The position numbers and the translations under genes were made by a program. Of a stretch of 47,088 nt of DNA, positions 8,245 to 19,084 are shown in pieces (position 1 is the first letter of the stretch; each line of letters starts with the position of its first letter). The stretch is taken from positions 1-47,088 of the forward strand of contig JANQFW010000011.1 of the NCBI GenBank assembly GCA_028277625.1. Direction: 5' to 3'. Source of the DNA: Candidatus Gastranaerophilales bacterium. Lineage in GTDB: Bacteria > Cyanobacteriota > Vampirovibrionia > Gastranaerophilales > JANQFW01. The notes under the pieces are model-generated. The model did no database searches, was not told the origin of the DNA, and worked only from the letters and a program-made list of their open reading frames with translations.

Positions 8245-8874
8245 TTAATCTTTATAAATAGGCAAAATAGTTTCAAGGCTAACGTTACTCTTTTGAAAGT
8301 CTATTTTAAGAAAAGCACCATTTATAACTTCATACGTTGAAAATGCTGATTTTCTTATAGATTTAGGCTTTTCAAACACTTTATCCCTTGCCGGTACTTC
8401 TACTATTACAGCTTTACCTTGCTTAAACTGCAAATAATAATTTTGATTTTTTCTTACTGCGTCAATAAGATAAAAGCCTTGTGGTATTAATGTTTTTCCA
8501 TAATATAGCGTAAACGGTAATCTTAACAGTGGCAATTTGGACTTTGGCATAGGTTTTGGTCCGGTTATTACCTTAGTTTTATGAATTTTGTTCTTTGCAG
8601 CATCAAAATTCTTATCTTTTTTAAATTTTTTCTTTTTCCATATTTGGTACCATCTTTTTTTTGATTTTTTACTTTTCCGGCTTTTTTTGCCTTTATGCTC
8701 TTTGATGGTTTTTATTGCGTTTTGCACTTCTTCTTCTGAGACAGTCTTGCCATATTCATAATCATCATAATCTTTAACCATACTGTCCCAACTACCGTAA
8801 TCCTGGGAGTAGGCAGGCAAATAGACAGTAAAAATAAAGATAAATATTAAGATTTTTTTTATTATTTTAAACAT
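8245..8874 (-). CDS. Secreted hypothetical protein with a basic middle
   Basis: The protein has 209 residues. A clear Sec signal peptide (KKILIFIFIFTVYLPAYSQ) predicts cleavage near residue 23. Residues ~60-100 are extremely Lys-rich (KGKKSRKSKKSKKRW, KKKKFKKDK). The C-terminal ~100 residues look folded, beginning PLLRLPFTLYYGKTLIPQGFY, then YYLQFKQGKAVIVEVPARD, and ending LKIDFQKSNVSLETILPIY. The last part has the strand pattern of a small beta domain. No known family is recognised. The upstream ribosome binding site is weak (AGAG). It lies 142 bp upstream of the Hsp20-like gene on the same strand. Confidence 0.7.
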   Translation of the reverse strand: MFKIIKKILIFIFIFTVYLPAYSQDYGSWDSMVKDYDDYEYGKTVSEEEVQNAIKTIKEHKGKKSRKSKKSKKRWYQIWKKKKFKKDKNFDAAKNKIHKTKVITGPKPMPKSKLPLLRLPFTLYYGKTLIPQGFYLIDAVRKNQNYYLQFKQGKAVIVEVPARDKVFEKPKSIRKSAFSTYEVINGAFLKIDFQKSNVSLETILPIYKD

Positions 8875-9073
8875 CGCTCTATGTATATACTAAAGAAGTA
8901 GTTAAATTCTACTAAATATAAGTTATAATATATTAACATAATACTTATTATTTAAATATTTTTCCACTATATTAATTTAGTTGAGTAGCATTTCAAGTAA
9001 AATGATTGCTATCACTTAGGTCCAAAATGTAAACGCATATTAGAAAGTATATTACTTCAGGAGTAATTTTTTA

Positions 9074-10744
9074 ATGCAAATATTTATCACCATCGTCGTA
9101 GCATTTGCTCTAATAACACTACTAATCTATTTGCTTTATAAAGATGTGCTTACTTCTCGCTCAAACAAAGCTAAAAAAAACAAAAGCATTAGCACAGGTA
9201 CAACTAACAATAAGTCTAAATTTATCAAGCCCAACACCAGCACAAGTGAGTATATGTACCATACAGGAAATCTTGACGAAGCAATAACAATACAAGAGCG
9301 CAATATAACAAATAATCCAAATGATTTAAAATCACTTTTTGTGCTTGGAGAACTATATTTGCAAAATTGTCAATATAAAAAAGCAAAAGATCAATTTATA
9401 AAAATATTAAAAGTTTCGGGTGAACATCCCGACACCAGGTACAAACTGGCTGAATGCTATGAAAAAATGGAAAAATTTGATAAGGCTATTAGAGAATTAC
9501 AACTTATTTTAGAAAAAAAGCCAGACTACATTAGTGCCAGATTGAAACTTAGCGAACTGTACAAAAAAACAAATCGTTTAGCACAAGCCATAACTGAAAT
9601 AAAAAAAATACTGCTTGCACAGGACGATAACATAGAACTAAGAAAAGAGCTGGCAAATCTTTATTTACTAAATAGAAATTACCGCCAAGCCACAGACGAA
9701 TTTGAAAAAATTTTCTTGCAGTGCCCTGATGATATTAATACCATAGCAAGATTAACTGAACTTTATATTTTCTTGAATAATCCTGAAAAAGCTATAGGTT
9801 TAAATAAAATATTACTAAAACATGATCCGGACAATATTAAAGCTAAAAATAGTCTCGCAGATGCATTCTTAGGTATAAATAAGCCGGATATGGCACTGTT
9901 AATTTTTAAAGAGTTAGAAGAAAAAAATCCAGATTCTAAAGACCTAAAGAAAAAAATCATTTCTAGTTATATTCAACTAGGGGATTATAAAAATGCAATA
10001 AACGAATGCTTAGACTTTTTACAAATTAAACCAGACTGCAGCGATATAAAAGAAATGCTTATAGATGTCTATGAAAAAAATAAAATGTTTAAAGAAGCCG
10101 TAGAGACTGCAAAAAATTTATCATACGAAGCTAAAAATGATAAAGAAGTTGAATATTATAATAGCTTAAGAAGCTCTGCATTATGCAATTGGGGTGCTCA
10201 TTATTATTACCTAAGTTCATACCAGAAAGCTCTTAATAAATTTATTGAAGCTCTACATTATGATGATAAAAATCCAGATATTTACTTTAATATAGGTAAA
10301 ACAAATCACGCAGTAAAAAATTATGACGATGCTATATCTTATTTTCTAAGAGCAATAAGCCTTTCTCCCAAGGACTCTGAGTTATACCTTTATTTAGGGC
10401 ACGTCTATGATGAAATCGGAGAAGAAAATATGGCTTTAAAATACTATCTTGAAGCTGTAGATAAAGATAATGAAAGCGAAAGAGCTCATATTTCAGTTGG
10501 AATTTCTTTTGCAACAAAAAGATGGACAGATAAAGCAATTAAAGAATTTCTGATAGCCTTAGAAATAAATCCTAATAACCCTGAAGCTCATTACAACCTA
10601 GGATTAGCATATGATAACAGCAAAGATTATGAGAAAGCAAAAAGTGAATATATGAAAACCATTTCTTTAGATGCAAACCATAAAGAAGCCGAAAACAATT
10701 TACAAATTATTTTAGAAATGGAACGCGCTCACAAGGCTTTTTAA
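9074..10744 (+). CDS. Membrane-anchored TPR-repeat protein
   Basis: The protein has 556 residues and starts at ATG 9074 with AGGAG 10 nt upstream. One N-terminal membrane helix (FITIVVAFALITLLIYLLYK, residues 3-22) is followed by a Lys/Thr/Ser linker. About thirteen tetratricopeptide repeats fill residues ~60-550, with typical signatures such as NPNDLKSLFVLGELYLQNCQYKKAKDQF and NPEAHYNLGLAYDNSKDYEKAKSEY. The topology puts the repeats on one side of the membrane as a protein-docking scaffold. The partner is unknown and no assembly genes flank it. The gene stands alone with its own terminator. Confidence 0.88.
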   Translation: MQIFITIVVAFALITLLIYLLYKDVLTSRSNKAKKNKSISTGTTNNKSKFIKPNTSTSEYMYHTGNLDEAITIQERNITNNPNDLKSLFVLGELYLQNCQYKKAKDQFIKILKVSGEHPDTRYKLAECYEKMEKFDKAIRELQLILEKKPDYISARLKLSELYKKTNRLAQAITEIKKILLAQDDNIELRKELANLYLLNRNYRQATDEFEKIFLQCPDDINTIARLTELYIFLNNPEKAIGLNKILLKHDPDNIKAKNSLADAFLGINKPDMALLIFKELEEKNPDSKDLKKKIISSYIQLGDYKNAINECLDFLQIKPDCSDIKEMLIDVYEKNKMFKEAVETAKNLSYEAKNDKEVEYYNSLRSSALCNWGAHYYYLSSYQKALNKFIEALHYDDKNPDIYFNIGKTNHAVKNYDDAISYFLRAISLSPKDSELYLYLGHVYDEIGEENMALKYYLEAVDKDNESERAHISVGISFATKRWTDKAIKEFLIALEINPNNPEAHYNLGLAYDNSKDYEKAKSEYMKTISLDANHKEAENNLQIILEMERAHKAF

Positions 10745-10754
10745 AGACGAAAAA

Positions 10755-10791
10755 AATAATCTGGCTTTATATTGAGCTAGATTATTTTTAT
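10755..10791 (+). terminator. Terminator of the TPR gene
   Basis: AATAATCTGGCT (10755-10766) pairs with AGCTAGATTATT (10775-10786, one wobble) and is followed by TTTTTA. It lies 10 bp past the stop codon. Confidence 0.85.
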
Positions 10792-10813
10792 ATTAGATAT
10801 TTTTTAGCTTGTT

Positions 10814-11431
10814 TTAATTCACCGATATTATGCTTTTGCTTTTTAAGCTTCTTGTTGCTTTTGCAAGGTCTTTTATGTCTTTAGCACTATTATTATCTTC
10901 TGCTAATTTGTTATCAATAGCAGCTCTTACATTCATTTCATTTTTCTTTTTTTGGATTTTTTCACCTGTTCTATGAATGCTCGTAGGCAATGTAAGGAGA
11001 GGAAGCGCTGCTGCTGCTGCCCCAATACCTACTCTCTTGCCGATGCCTTTTAGACCTTCTAAGCCTGGGACTTTTGATGATGCTACAGTTGATGATATAA
11101 ACGCAACAGCTCCTAGAACACCTGATGCCAATGCTGTCTTTAATGCAGTATTATAATATTCAATACCAGGCTTTACGTTTTTATTTGTTTGAGATTTTTG
11201 ATTTTTAGAAGATAAACTTATAACATCACCATTTTCATTAGCTATGCCATCTTTAGGTAATAAATTAATGTGTGTTTGAGTTAGTTTAAATTTAATTCTT
11301 GTATTTGGGCTATTCTCATTTGCGCCAGCCTGATCATTGCCAGTAAATCCTTGCTTTTGCTGAGTAGCTTGCTGTTTTTGTGATCGCTGGATGCTCATTT
11401 GTGGGCTTATGCCAATATTATGAGACCTCAT
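10814..11431 (-). CDS. Hypothetical membrane-associated protein with Gln-rich N-terminus
   Basis: The protein has 205 residues. ATG at 11431 (MRSHNIGISPQ) has GGGAG 8 nt upstream; a longer in-frame start at 11470 has no site. The N-terminal 35 residues are Gln/Ser-rich and contain QGFTG. Two hydrophobic stretches follow at about residues 95-120 (ALASGVLGAVAFISSTVA) and 135-155 (RVGIGAAAAALPLLTL). The C-terminus is charged and helical (GEKIQKKKNEMNVRAAIDNK). No family is recognised. A shortened recurring-motif copy lies 70 bp upstream, which groups it with the other low-complexity genes here. Confidence 0.62.
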   Translation of the reverse strand: MRSHNIGISPQMSIQRSQKQQATQQKQGFTGNDQAGANENSPNTRIKFKLTQTHINLLPKDGIANENGDVISLSSKNQKSQTNKNVKPGIEYYNTALKTALASGVLGAVAFISSTVASSKVPGLEGLKGIGKRVGIGAAAAALPLLTLPTSIHRTGEKIQKKKNEMNVRAAIDNKLAEDNNSAKDIKDLAKATRSLKSKSIISVN

Positions 11432-11500
11432 TAGGTTTTCTCCCTTCAAGTATTTGATTGTTTTTATCATTAATTTTAAGATTAAGTTAATATTACTAAC

Positions 11501-11518
11501 CTGAAAAGAATATTAGCA
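11501..11518 (-). promoter_or_regulatory. Shortened copy of the recurring motif
   Basis: On the minus strand it reads TGCTAATATTCTTTTCAG followed by GTTA. It keeps the TGCTAA and CTTTTCAG ends but lacks about six central bases. It lies 70 bp upstream of the gene starting at 11431. Confidence 0.4.
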
Positions 11519-11603
11519 CACTTTTAAAAATAAATAAATAAAATTTTAAAACTTGTTAAGCATTAAACTCTTTCTCAATAGTATTTTTAATATTTTTGCG
11601 GCT

Positions 11604-11649
11604 AAAAGCTGATGCATTCAATTAAGTTAAATTGAGTGCATCAGCTTTT
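11604..11649 (-). terminator. Terminator of the two-TM protein gene
   Basis: A 20-bp stem (11604-11623 with 11630-11649, one wobble) has a 6-nt loop and terminal T-tracts on both strands. It lies 24 bp past the stop at 11674. Confidence 0.88.
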
Positions 11650-11673
11650 AAAGTTGTTATAATAAACTCAATC

Positions 11674-12207
11674 CTATCTTTTATTTCCACTATTCCACCT
11701 AAGATCAACAGCTGATGTTCGCTGGTGTACATTTTGACTTGCGTTGAAAAGATTAAGACCAACTGCAGTTAATAAAGAGGCAAAAAAGCCAATAGTTTGT
11801 GAGGTTGGATTAGTAAGTTTAGCTGCGATAGTAGGCAAGCTACCTGCCTTATTTTTTACACATTGATTAATAGTACACATTAAGCCTTTAGTCATAAAGC
11901 CAGCTATCAATCCATAGATTCCACCTGCTATGCTAGCCCAAGTATATTCACCAAACCTAATTCCAAACTTCTTAAACCCTGATATTGTATTTCTAATATG
12001 TTGTATTGAACCTTCTTTTTTTCTTAATGGTGGTGGTGCATAAGTTGCGATACTGTCTTCGGGATAAAAATTATCACGCATTGGGCGTGCACTCACTGAT
12101 GCATAAGACTGCTGCATCGGATAAATACCAGTATTAAACTTAGCAAAATCTGCACCTTTAAAACTTGCTTGATTGATATTCAAATTTTGAATACTACTAC
12201 TTCCCAT
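11674..12207 (-). CDS. Hypothetical two-TM protein with N-terminal SFKG motif
   Basis: The protein has 177 residues and begins MGSSSIQNLNINQASFKGAD; AGGGGA lies 5 nt upstream of the ATG. The N-terminal 70 residues are polar. Two hydrophobic segments follow: WASIAGGIYGLIAGFMTKGL (about 91-110) and TIGFFASLLTAVGLNLF (about 138-154). Two cysteines (MCTINQC) lie between them, which could form a disulfide if exported. No family is recognised. The short SFKG motif recurs in similar form near the N-terminus of other proteins in this window. Confidence 0.62.
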   Translation of the reverse strand: MGSSSIQNLNINQASFKGADFAKFNTGIYPMQQSYASVSARPMRDNFYPEDSIATYAPPPLRKKEGSIQHIRNTISGFKKFGIRFGEYTWASIAGGIYGLIAGFMTKGLMCTINQCVKNKAGSLPTIAAKLTNPTSQTIGFFASLLTAVGLNLFNASQNVHQRTSAVDLRWNSGNKR

Positions 12208-12382
12208 TATTCCCCTTTTATCTTTTTATTCCATATATATAAAAAAAAATAATGTTAACAATTTGCCTATTTATTAATAAATATTAATACAAAAATATTC
12301 TTCTTTGCTAAAATTATATAGTAAACAAAGTAGATTAAGATTTTACAGTTTAACTTGGTATAAACATCTGATTTTTTATATT

Positions 12383-12411
12383 TTGATTTGAATTACTATG
12401 TTGTTTATAAT
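12383..12411 (+). promoter_or_regulatory. Sigma-70 type promoter of the mur operon
   Basis: TTGATT (12383-12388) and TATAAT (12406-12411) are separated by exactly 17 bp. They lie 44 bp upstream of the murC start, which predicts a short leader. Confidence 0.7.
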
Positions 12412-12454
12412 ATATTTGTACCGGTTATTCTGCCAAAGGACCTTCTGAAAAGAG

Positions 12455-13912
12455 ATGAAAAAAATAAATGAACCTAAAAATAAATTTTCTTTAAATATTG
12501 ATGAATATATAAAAAAATCCGTACACTTTATAGGTATTGGTGGAATAGGCATGAGTGCACTAGCCAAATATTTATTGGAGCAAAATTATAGTGTTAGCGG
12601 CTCAGATTTAAAAGAATCTAAAATAACAAATGAATTAAAAGCAATGGGTGCCAATGTATATACTAATCAGCAAGCTGATAATGTAGATAATGTGGCACTT
12701 GTTATCGTCAGCACGGCCATAACTGATGATAATCCCGAATATATTGAAGCAGTCAATAGAAGGTTGCCAATATTACACAGGTCGCAACTCTTAAATATGC
12801 TTATGAATAGAGAAGTGTCAGGACTAAATATAAATCAAATAGGCGTTGCCGGGACTCATGGAAAGACAACAACCTCTGGGATGATAGTTCATATTCTTCA
12901 TAACTCACAACGTGATCCATCGTTTGTTGTCGGTGGAATGATGCCGGAGCTAAGTACAAACTCAAAGTACGGTAAAGGTGACTTTTTTGTGGCAGAGCTT
13001 GATGAAAGCGATGGAACAATTGTTAATTATTCGCCAAATATTAGCATAGTTACAAACTTAGAGCTTGACCACGTTGATCATTATCAAGGTGGCTTTGAAG
13101 AAGTACTTGAAACTTTCAAAAAATTTATATTAAATCACCCACCAAAAAGCAAAACCGTACTAAACATTGACTGCCCCGGATCAACAAGGCTTGTGCAGGA
13201 GTTAGGATTAAATGATAAATTTATTTTTTACAGCACCAAGTCTTATTCAGAAGCAATTAATTATACTGTAAAATGTATAGAAATTAATGGGTTTAATTCG
13301 TCATTCGAGTTATACAAATTAGGCACCAAACTAGGGCGGGTAACATTAAGCATACCCGGAATACATAATATATCCAATGCAACTGCTGCAATTGCAGCAG
13401 TTATGGAATCTGGAGTAAGCTTTGCAAAGGCAGCTTATACAATTTCATCATTTACAGGAATGGGCAGAAGGTTCCAAAAGCTAGGAGAGGTCAAAGGTGC
13501 AACAATAGTAGATGATTACGCACATCATCCAAGCGAAATTTTATCAACTTTACAGGCAACTAAATCAGTAAAAGAAACATTAAACAAAGGTAAAATCGTT
13601 GCAATCTTTCAGCCACACAGATATTCAAGGTTCCAAAACTTATGGGATGAATTTAAAAAAAGTTTTAAGCTAGCTGATAAGCTTATAGTTTGTGATGTTT
13701 ACCCTGCCGGAGAATCACCGATTGAAAATGCATCTTCTGCTGACTTTATTAGGGATATTATTCATAACGATGCTACCTACGTACCAGGCTCAATAGACGC
13801 TATCACAGAAACAATTTATAATGAAATAGAGCATGATGATATTGTTTTAACACTAGGGGCAGGGGATATAACACGCCTGGGCAAAAACCTTCTAGAGAGG
13901 ACGGGAGATTAA
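12455..13912 (+). CDS. murC: UDP-N-acetylmuramate--L-alanine ligase MurC
   Basis: MurC adds L-alanine to UDP-MurNAc with ATP, the first step of the peptidoglycan stem peptide, in the cytoplasm. The protein has 485 residues. The Rossmann motif HFIGIGGIGMSALA is at about 24-37, the ATP loop GTHGKTTTSGM at 133-143, the LELDHVDHY segment at about 205, and DDYAHHPSEI at about 355. The ribosome binding site is loose: AAGGA about 14 nt upstream, or AAGAG directly before the ATG. It is first in the murC-murB-ddl-ftsQ operon, with murB 9 bp downstream. Confidence 0.97.
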   Translation: MKKINEPKNKFSLNIDEYIKKSVHFIGIGGIGMSALAKYLLEQNYSVSGSDLKESKITNELKAMGANVYTNQQADNVDNVALVIVSTAITDDNPEYIEAVNRRLPILHRSQLLNMLMNREVSGLNINQIGVAGTHGKTTTSGMIVHILHNSQRDPSFVVGGMMPELSTNSKYGKGDFFVAELDESDGTIVNYSPNISIVTNLELDHVDHYQGGFEEVLETFKKFILNHPPKSKTVLNIDCPGSTRLVQELGLNDKFIFYSTKSYSEAINYTVKCIEINGFNSSFELYKLGTKLGRVTLSIPGIHNISNATAAIAAVMESGVSFAKAAYTISSFTGMGRRFQKLGEVKGATIVDDYAHHPSEILSTLQATKSVKETLNKGKIVAIFQPHRYSRFQNLWDEFKKSFKLADKLIVCDVYPAGESPIENASSADFIRDIIHNDATYVPGSIDAITETIYNEIEHDDIVLTLGAGDITRLGKNLLERTGD

Positions 13913-13921
13913 AAGTTATTT

Positions 13922-14857
13922 ATGGCAAATGATATAATAACAAAATCACCAAAAGACTATTATTTAACAAATCATACCACCTTAAAAATCGGGGGAAAAG
14001 CAGAATATGCTTATTTTCCTTCTAATATAGAAGAACTTTGCGACGTAAAAAATTATCTAAAATCTATAAACAAAGAAATGCATATACTGGGTTATGGCTC
14101 AAATGTTTTAATCTCTTCTAAAGGGGTGGACGGCGGTGTTATATTTACGAATAACCTTAATGAATTTGAATTCTTAGAAGATAAAAAAGTAAAATGCTAC
14201 AGTGGTGTAAAGTCAGCTACATTAGCAAGAGCTTTGGCTAAAGAAAGTTTAGCAGGTTTAGAATTTTTAATTGGCATACCGGGAACTATTGGCGGTGCAG
14301 TTACAATGAACTCATCCGCACATGGTCACGCCATAAAAGACACAATAGAGTCAGTAGAATTTTTTGACTTTGAAACATCTAACATTATAGAACTAAATAA
14401 ATCTGAGTTAAATTTGGCCTATAGAAGCTCTTTTGTTGAAACAGGAAAACATTTTGTTATTAGCGCAACCTTTAAGCTAGAAGGTGGTAACGCAGATGAA
14501 CTTTTGAAAAACATGGAGTTTTTTATAGAATACAGAAAAAAACATCATCCACCGTTAACCGAACCAAACGCAGGCAGCACATTCAGAAACCCGGCAGAAG
14601 GCGTATATGTTGGTAAACTCCTCGATGAATTAGGCGCAAAAGGATGGAAAGAAGGAGGGGCTACAATATCAGATAAGCACGCCAATTTTATAATAAATTC
14701 TTGCAATGCTACATCTACAGACGTACTAAAATTAATGCATAAAATGCAATCCTTGGTTAAAGCAAAATATTCTTACAAGCTTAAGCCGGAAATTAAGTGT
14801 ATTGGTTATTTAACAAAAGAAGAAGAGGAAATATGGCAGGAATTAACGTCGAATTAA
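13922..14857 (+). CDS. murB: UDP-N-acetylenolpyruvoylglucosamine reductase MurB
   Basis: MurB is a flavoenzyme that reduces enolpyruvyl-UDP-GlcNAc to UDP-MurNAc with NADPH, giving MurC its substrate. The protein has 311 residues. FAD-binding motifs are HTTLKIGGKAEYAYFPS near the N-terminus, GYGSNVLIS at about 57, and GIPGTIGGAVTMNSSAHG at about 118-135. The catalytic serine segment is NAGSTFRNP at about 218, followed by GWKEGGATISDKHANFIIN. The compact C-terminus and GSTFRNP form fit the type II (Bacillus-like) MurB. It starts 9 bp after murC, and its 3' end overlaps the ddl start by 25 bp. Confidence 0.97.
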   Translation: MANDIITKSPKDYYLTNHTTLKIGGKAEYAYFPSNIEELCDVKNYLKSINKEMHILGYGSNVLISSKGVDGGVIFTNNLNEFEFLEDKKVKCYSGVKSATLARALAKESLAGLEFLIGIPGTIGGAVTMNSSAHGHAIKDTIESVEFFDFETSNIIELNKSELNLAYRSSFVETGKHFVISATFKLEGGNADELLKNMEFFIEYRKKHHPPLTEPNAGSTFRNPAEGVYVGKLLDELGAKGWKEGGATISDKHANFIINSCNATSTDVLKLMHKMQSLVKAKYSYKLKPEIKCIGYLTKEEEEIWQELTSN

Positions 14858-15825
14858 AAGTTCCGGTTGATAGAAAAATAGGGGTATTATGTGGCGGATT
14901 ATCAAATGAAAGAGATGTATCCCTGAGGTCTGGAAAAAATTGTTTAGAGGCATTAAAAAGGCTTGGTTATCAAAATGCAGAATTAGTAGATGTTGACAGA
15001 AATATTGCTGAAACATTAAAACAAAAAAATATAGAAATAGCATACATTGCACTTCATGGTAAATATGGAGAAGATGGCTGCATTCAGGGTTTGTTAGAAA
15101 TTTTAGGTATACCTTACACTGGCAGTGGAGTACAAGCAAGCTCAGTAGCTATGGATAAAGCTGTAACAAAAAACATTCTAAAAACATACAAAATTCCAGT
15201 AATAGACTCAATTACCGTATATTTATCAAAAGATTTATGTAACTTTAATTCGAACCTAGATTATCCTGTTATGGTTAAGCCCTTAAGTGAAGGATCTAGC
15301 ATAGGTATGACAAAAGTAAATCAACCTCAAGATCTGATCGAAGCTGTAGATGAAGCTGCTAAATTTAAAACAGGTGTAATGATTGAAAAATATATAAATG
15401 GTAAATCTCTTACTGTAGGGGTGCTAGACTTACCAAATGATACCATCGCAACTCCAATACTGGAATTTAAAACTAAAACTGAATGGTATGATTATGAAGC
15501 CAAATATACAGAAGGTATGACTCAGTTTATTTTACCGGCAGAAATCAATGATAATTTAACAAAAAATATACAAAACTTATCAATTGACGTTCATAAAATA
15601 ATTGGTGCAAAAGGCATGAGCAGAGTTGACTTTATTATTGATGAAAATAACAATCCATTTGTTATAGAAATAAACACAATACCAGGAATGACAGATCTAA
15701 GCGACCTGCCGGCACAAGCAAACAGCATGGGCATCAGCTATGACAATCTGGTAGCAATCATTTTAAATAGTTCTTTGCTAAAACAAAAAAATAGTGGAAT
15801 GCTAAGCTCTGATGTTTCCAAATAA
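14833..15825 (+). CDS. ddl: D-alanine--D-alanine ligase
   Basis: Ddl is an ATP-grasp enzyme that makes the D-Ala-D-Ala dipeptide of peptidoglycan. ATG at 14833 (MAGINVELKVPVDRK) is chosen because AGAGGA lies just upstream and the family signature begins soon after (VLCGGLSNERDVSLRSG). This gives 330 residues. Further motifs are ALHGKYGEDGCIQG at about 65, PYTGSGVQASSVAMDK at about 92, VKPLSEGSSIGM at about 144, the Mg-binding RVDFIIDENNNPFVIEINT at about 263, and PGMTDLSDLP. The 25-bp overlap with murB indicates translational coupling within the operon. Confidence 0.96.
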   Translation: MAGINVELKVPVDRKIGVLCGGLSNERDVSLRSGKNCLEALKRLGYQNAELVDVDRNIAETLKQKNIEIAYIALHGKYGEDGCIQGLLEILGIPYTGSGVQASSVAMDKAVTKNILKTYKIPVIDSITVYLSKDLCNFNSNLDYPVMVKPLSEGSSIGMTKVNQPQDLIEAVDEAAKFKTGVMIEKYINGKSLTVGVLDLPNDTIATPILEFKTKTEWYDYEAKYTEGMTQFILPAEINDNLTKNIQNLSIDVHKIIGAKGMSRVDFIIDENNNPFVIEINTIPGMTDLSDLPAQANSMGISYDNLVAIILNSSLLKQKNSGMLSSDVSK

Positions 15826-15830
15826 ACTTA

Positions 15831-15854
15831 TGCTAATCATAAAAATACTTTTCA
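15831..15854 (+). promoter_or_regulatory. Possible copy of the recurring motif upstream of ftsQ
   Basis: It reads TGCTAATCATAAAAATACTT plus TTCA, preceded by TTA to give TATGCT, and starts 5 bp after the ddl stop. It lacks the downstream GATTATT half. A TATAAT at 15867-15872 could be a separate -10 for ftsQ. Confidence 0.35.
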
Positions 15855-15947
15855 AAATTTTGTTGTTATAATATATAATTAAATTATAGTTATCATATCT
15901 TTTTGCTATTAAAAACTATAATATTTGAATTATTGGAGAGTGCAGGC

Positions 15948-16841
15948 TTGAAAAAACGTAATACCAAACATAGTAATAATATATCTATTAACCTGAGTGG
16001 GCATCAGAGAAAACTAAGGTATTTGCGTTTAAAAAGAAGGCTAAGAAAGTGGCAAATAGCACTTGCCAGGTCTAGAGTATTAGTAAGGATCCTTGGTGTT
16101 CTTTTGCTGGCATGGGCTATTATGAAGCTATCAACCCTGCAGGCATGGTATTTGAGTGAAAATATATTTAAGGCATACCCTAATAGCAGCCTTCAAATTG
16201 AAGGCAACCAAATAGTCTCAGAACAACAGATTGTAAAGGAATTGCAGGATATAAACTTGCCTGATAAGCCCTTATACTTGCTGGACACTAAACCAATAAA
16301 AGAAAGACTTAAGTCACTTGCACCAGTAAAAAAAGTTTTCATTCGCAGATATTGGGCCCCGGCAAGGCTAAAAATAGTTATAGACGAAAAAATACCACTT
16401 ATTGGAATAAAGCCAAAACCAAAAGCAAATTATATTGCTGTTTTTACCAATGATGCCAGCATTATAGACAAAAAATATTTACCTTTGAATTATAAGGGTA
16501 GGATTATAACATTATTAACCTACGCAGACTATAAAAAATGGACATCCAAACACATCAGGCTTATTTATATAATAGCAAGAAGCTTGGAGCTATATTCAAG
16601 CCAAAGGTTGCTGTATCTTGATACAAGAGATTATGATGACTGTTATGCACAGCTAAAGCATATAAAACTTCGTTTGGGTCCCATTGATTCTAAAACTACA
16701 AAAAAAATAGAGCAACTTACCCCGGAAGTTATTGAACAAGCAATGGAAATCAAAAATGAGGTTGAATATGTTGACCTACGCTGGGATGATTCTTTAGCAA
16801 TAAAAATAAAAGATAAAAACAAAAAGAAAAAGAAAAAATAA
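15948..16841 (+). CDS. ftsQ: Cell-division protein FtsQ/DivIB-like
   Basis: FtsQ is a bitopic membrane protein linking the early and late divisome. TTG at 15948 is preferred because GGAG lies 9 nt upstream; the upstream TTG at 15903 has none. This gives 297 residues. The N-terminal cytoplasmic part is very basic (KLRYLRLKRRLRKWQIALARS), followed by one membrane helix (VRILGVLLLAWAIMKL, about 44-62). A POTRA-like domain follows (IEGNQIVSEQQIVKEL ... KERLKSLAPVKKVFIRRYWAPARLKIVIDEKIPL). The C-terminus is Lys-rich. Its position behind murC-murB-ddl supports the call. Sequence similarity to FtsQ is weak, as usual for this family. Confidence 0.85.
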   Translation: MKKRNTKHSNNISINLSGHQRKLRYLRLKRRLRKWQIALARSRVLVRILGVLLLAWAIMKLSTLQAWYLSENIFKAYPNSSLQIEGNQIVSEQQIVKELQDINLPDKPLYLLDTKPIKERLKSLAPVKKVFIRRYWAPARLKIVIDEKIPLIGIKPKPKANYIAVFTNDASIIDKKYLPLNYKGRIITLLTYADYKKWTSKHIRLIYIIARSLELYSSQRLLYLDTRDYDDCYAQLKHIKLRLGPIDSKTTKKIEQLTPEVIEQAMEIKNEVEYVDLRWDDSLAIKIKDKNKKKKKK

Positions 16842-16866
16842 AATAACTATTTTTAGTTTAAATACA

Positions 16867-16904
16867 AAAAACCTATTACCAACAATCTCTAGTAATAGGT
16901 TTTT
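16867..16904. terminator. Bidirectional terminator between ftsQ and dnaK
   Basis: A perfect 13-bp stem (16867-16879 with 16892-16904) has a 12-nt loop, A-tract before and T-tract after. It serves both convergent transcripts. Confidence 0.88.
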
Positions 16905-16938
16905 ATTTATAAATCTAAATTTGCAGAAAAATCAGTAA

Positions 16939-18810
<1,872 letters not shown>

Positions 18811-18855
18811 TTATTAAAAATTTACACTATGTCTTAAAAGCTTTTTAATATATAT

Positions 18856-18874
18856 GATAGTTTATATAACTATC
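18856..18874. promoter_or_regulatory. Inverted repeat upstream of dnaK
   Basis: GATAGTT and AACTATC form a perfect 7-bp inverted repeat around TATAT, 70 bp upstream of dnaK. It could be an operator. It is unlike CIRCE. Confidence 0.35.
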
Positions 18875-19084
18875 GTAAAAGTTATCTTAAACTATTGAAT
18901 TATTAATTACTTTTTTAAGATTGATATAATATATTTATAGCAGCAAAAAAGAAAAAAACTTAATTTCTAAAGAAAAATTTAATTTTTCACATGTTTTTAT
19001 CTAAGTAACAGAACAACTGGAAAAACAGTTTTTTAGAAATAAATTCCTACTTTTAACAGTTAAAAATTATCGAGGTTTTGATTT

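Noticed and set aside
12436-12454. TCTGAAAAGAG just upstream of murC as another copy of the 80-nt element
   Set aside because: Only this 11-mer matches; the rest of the element is absent and the sequence overlaps the ribosome binding region.
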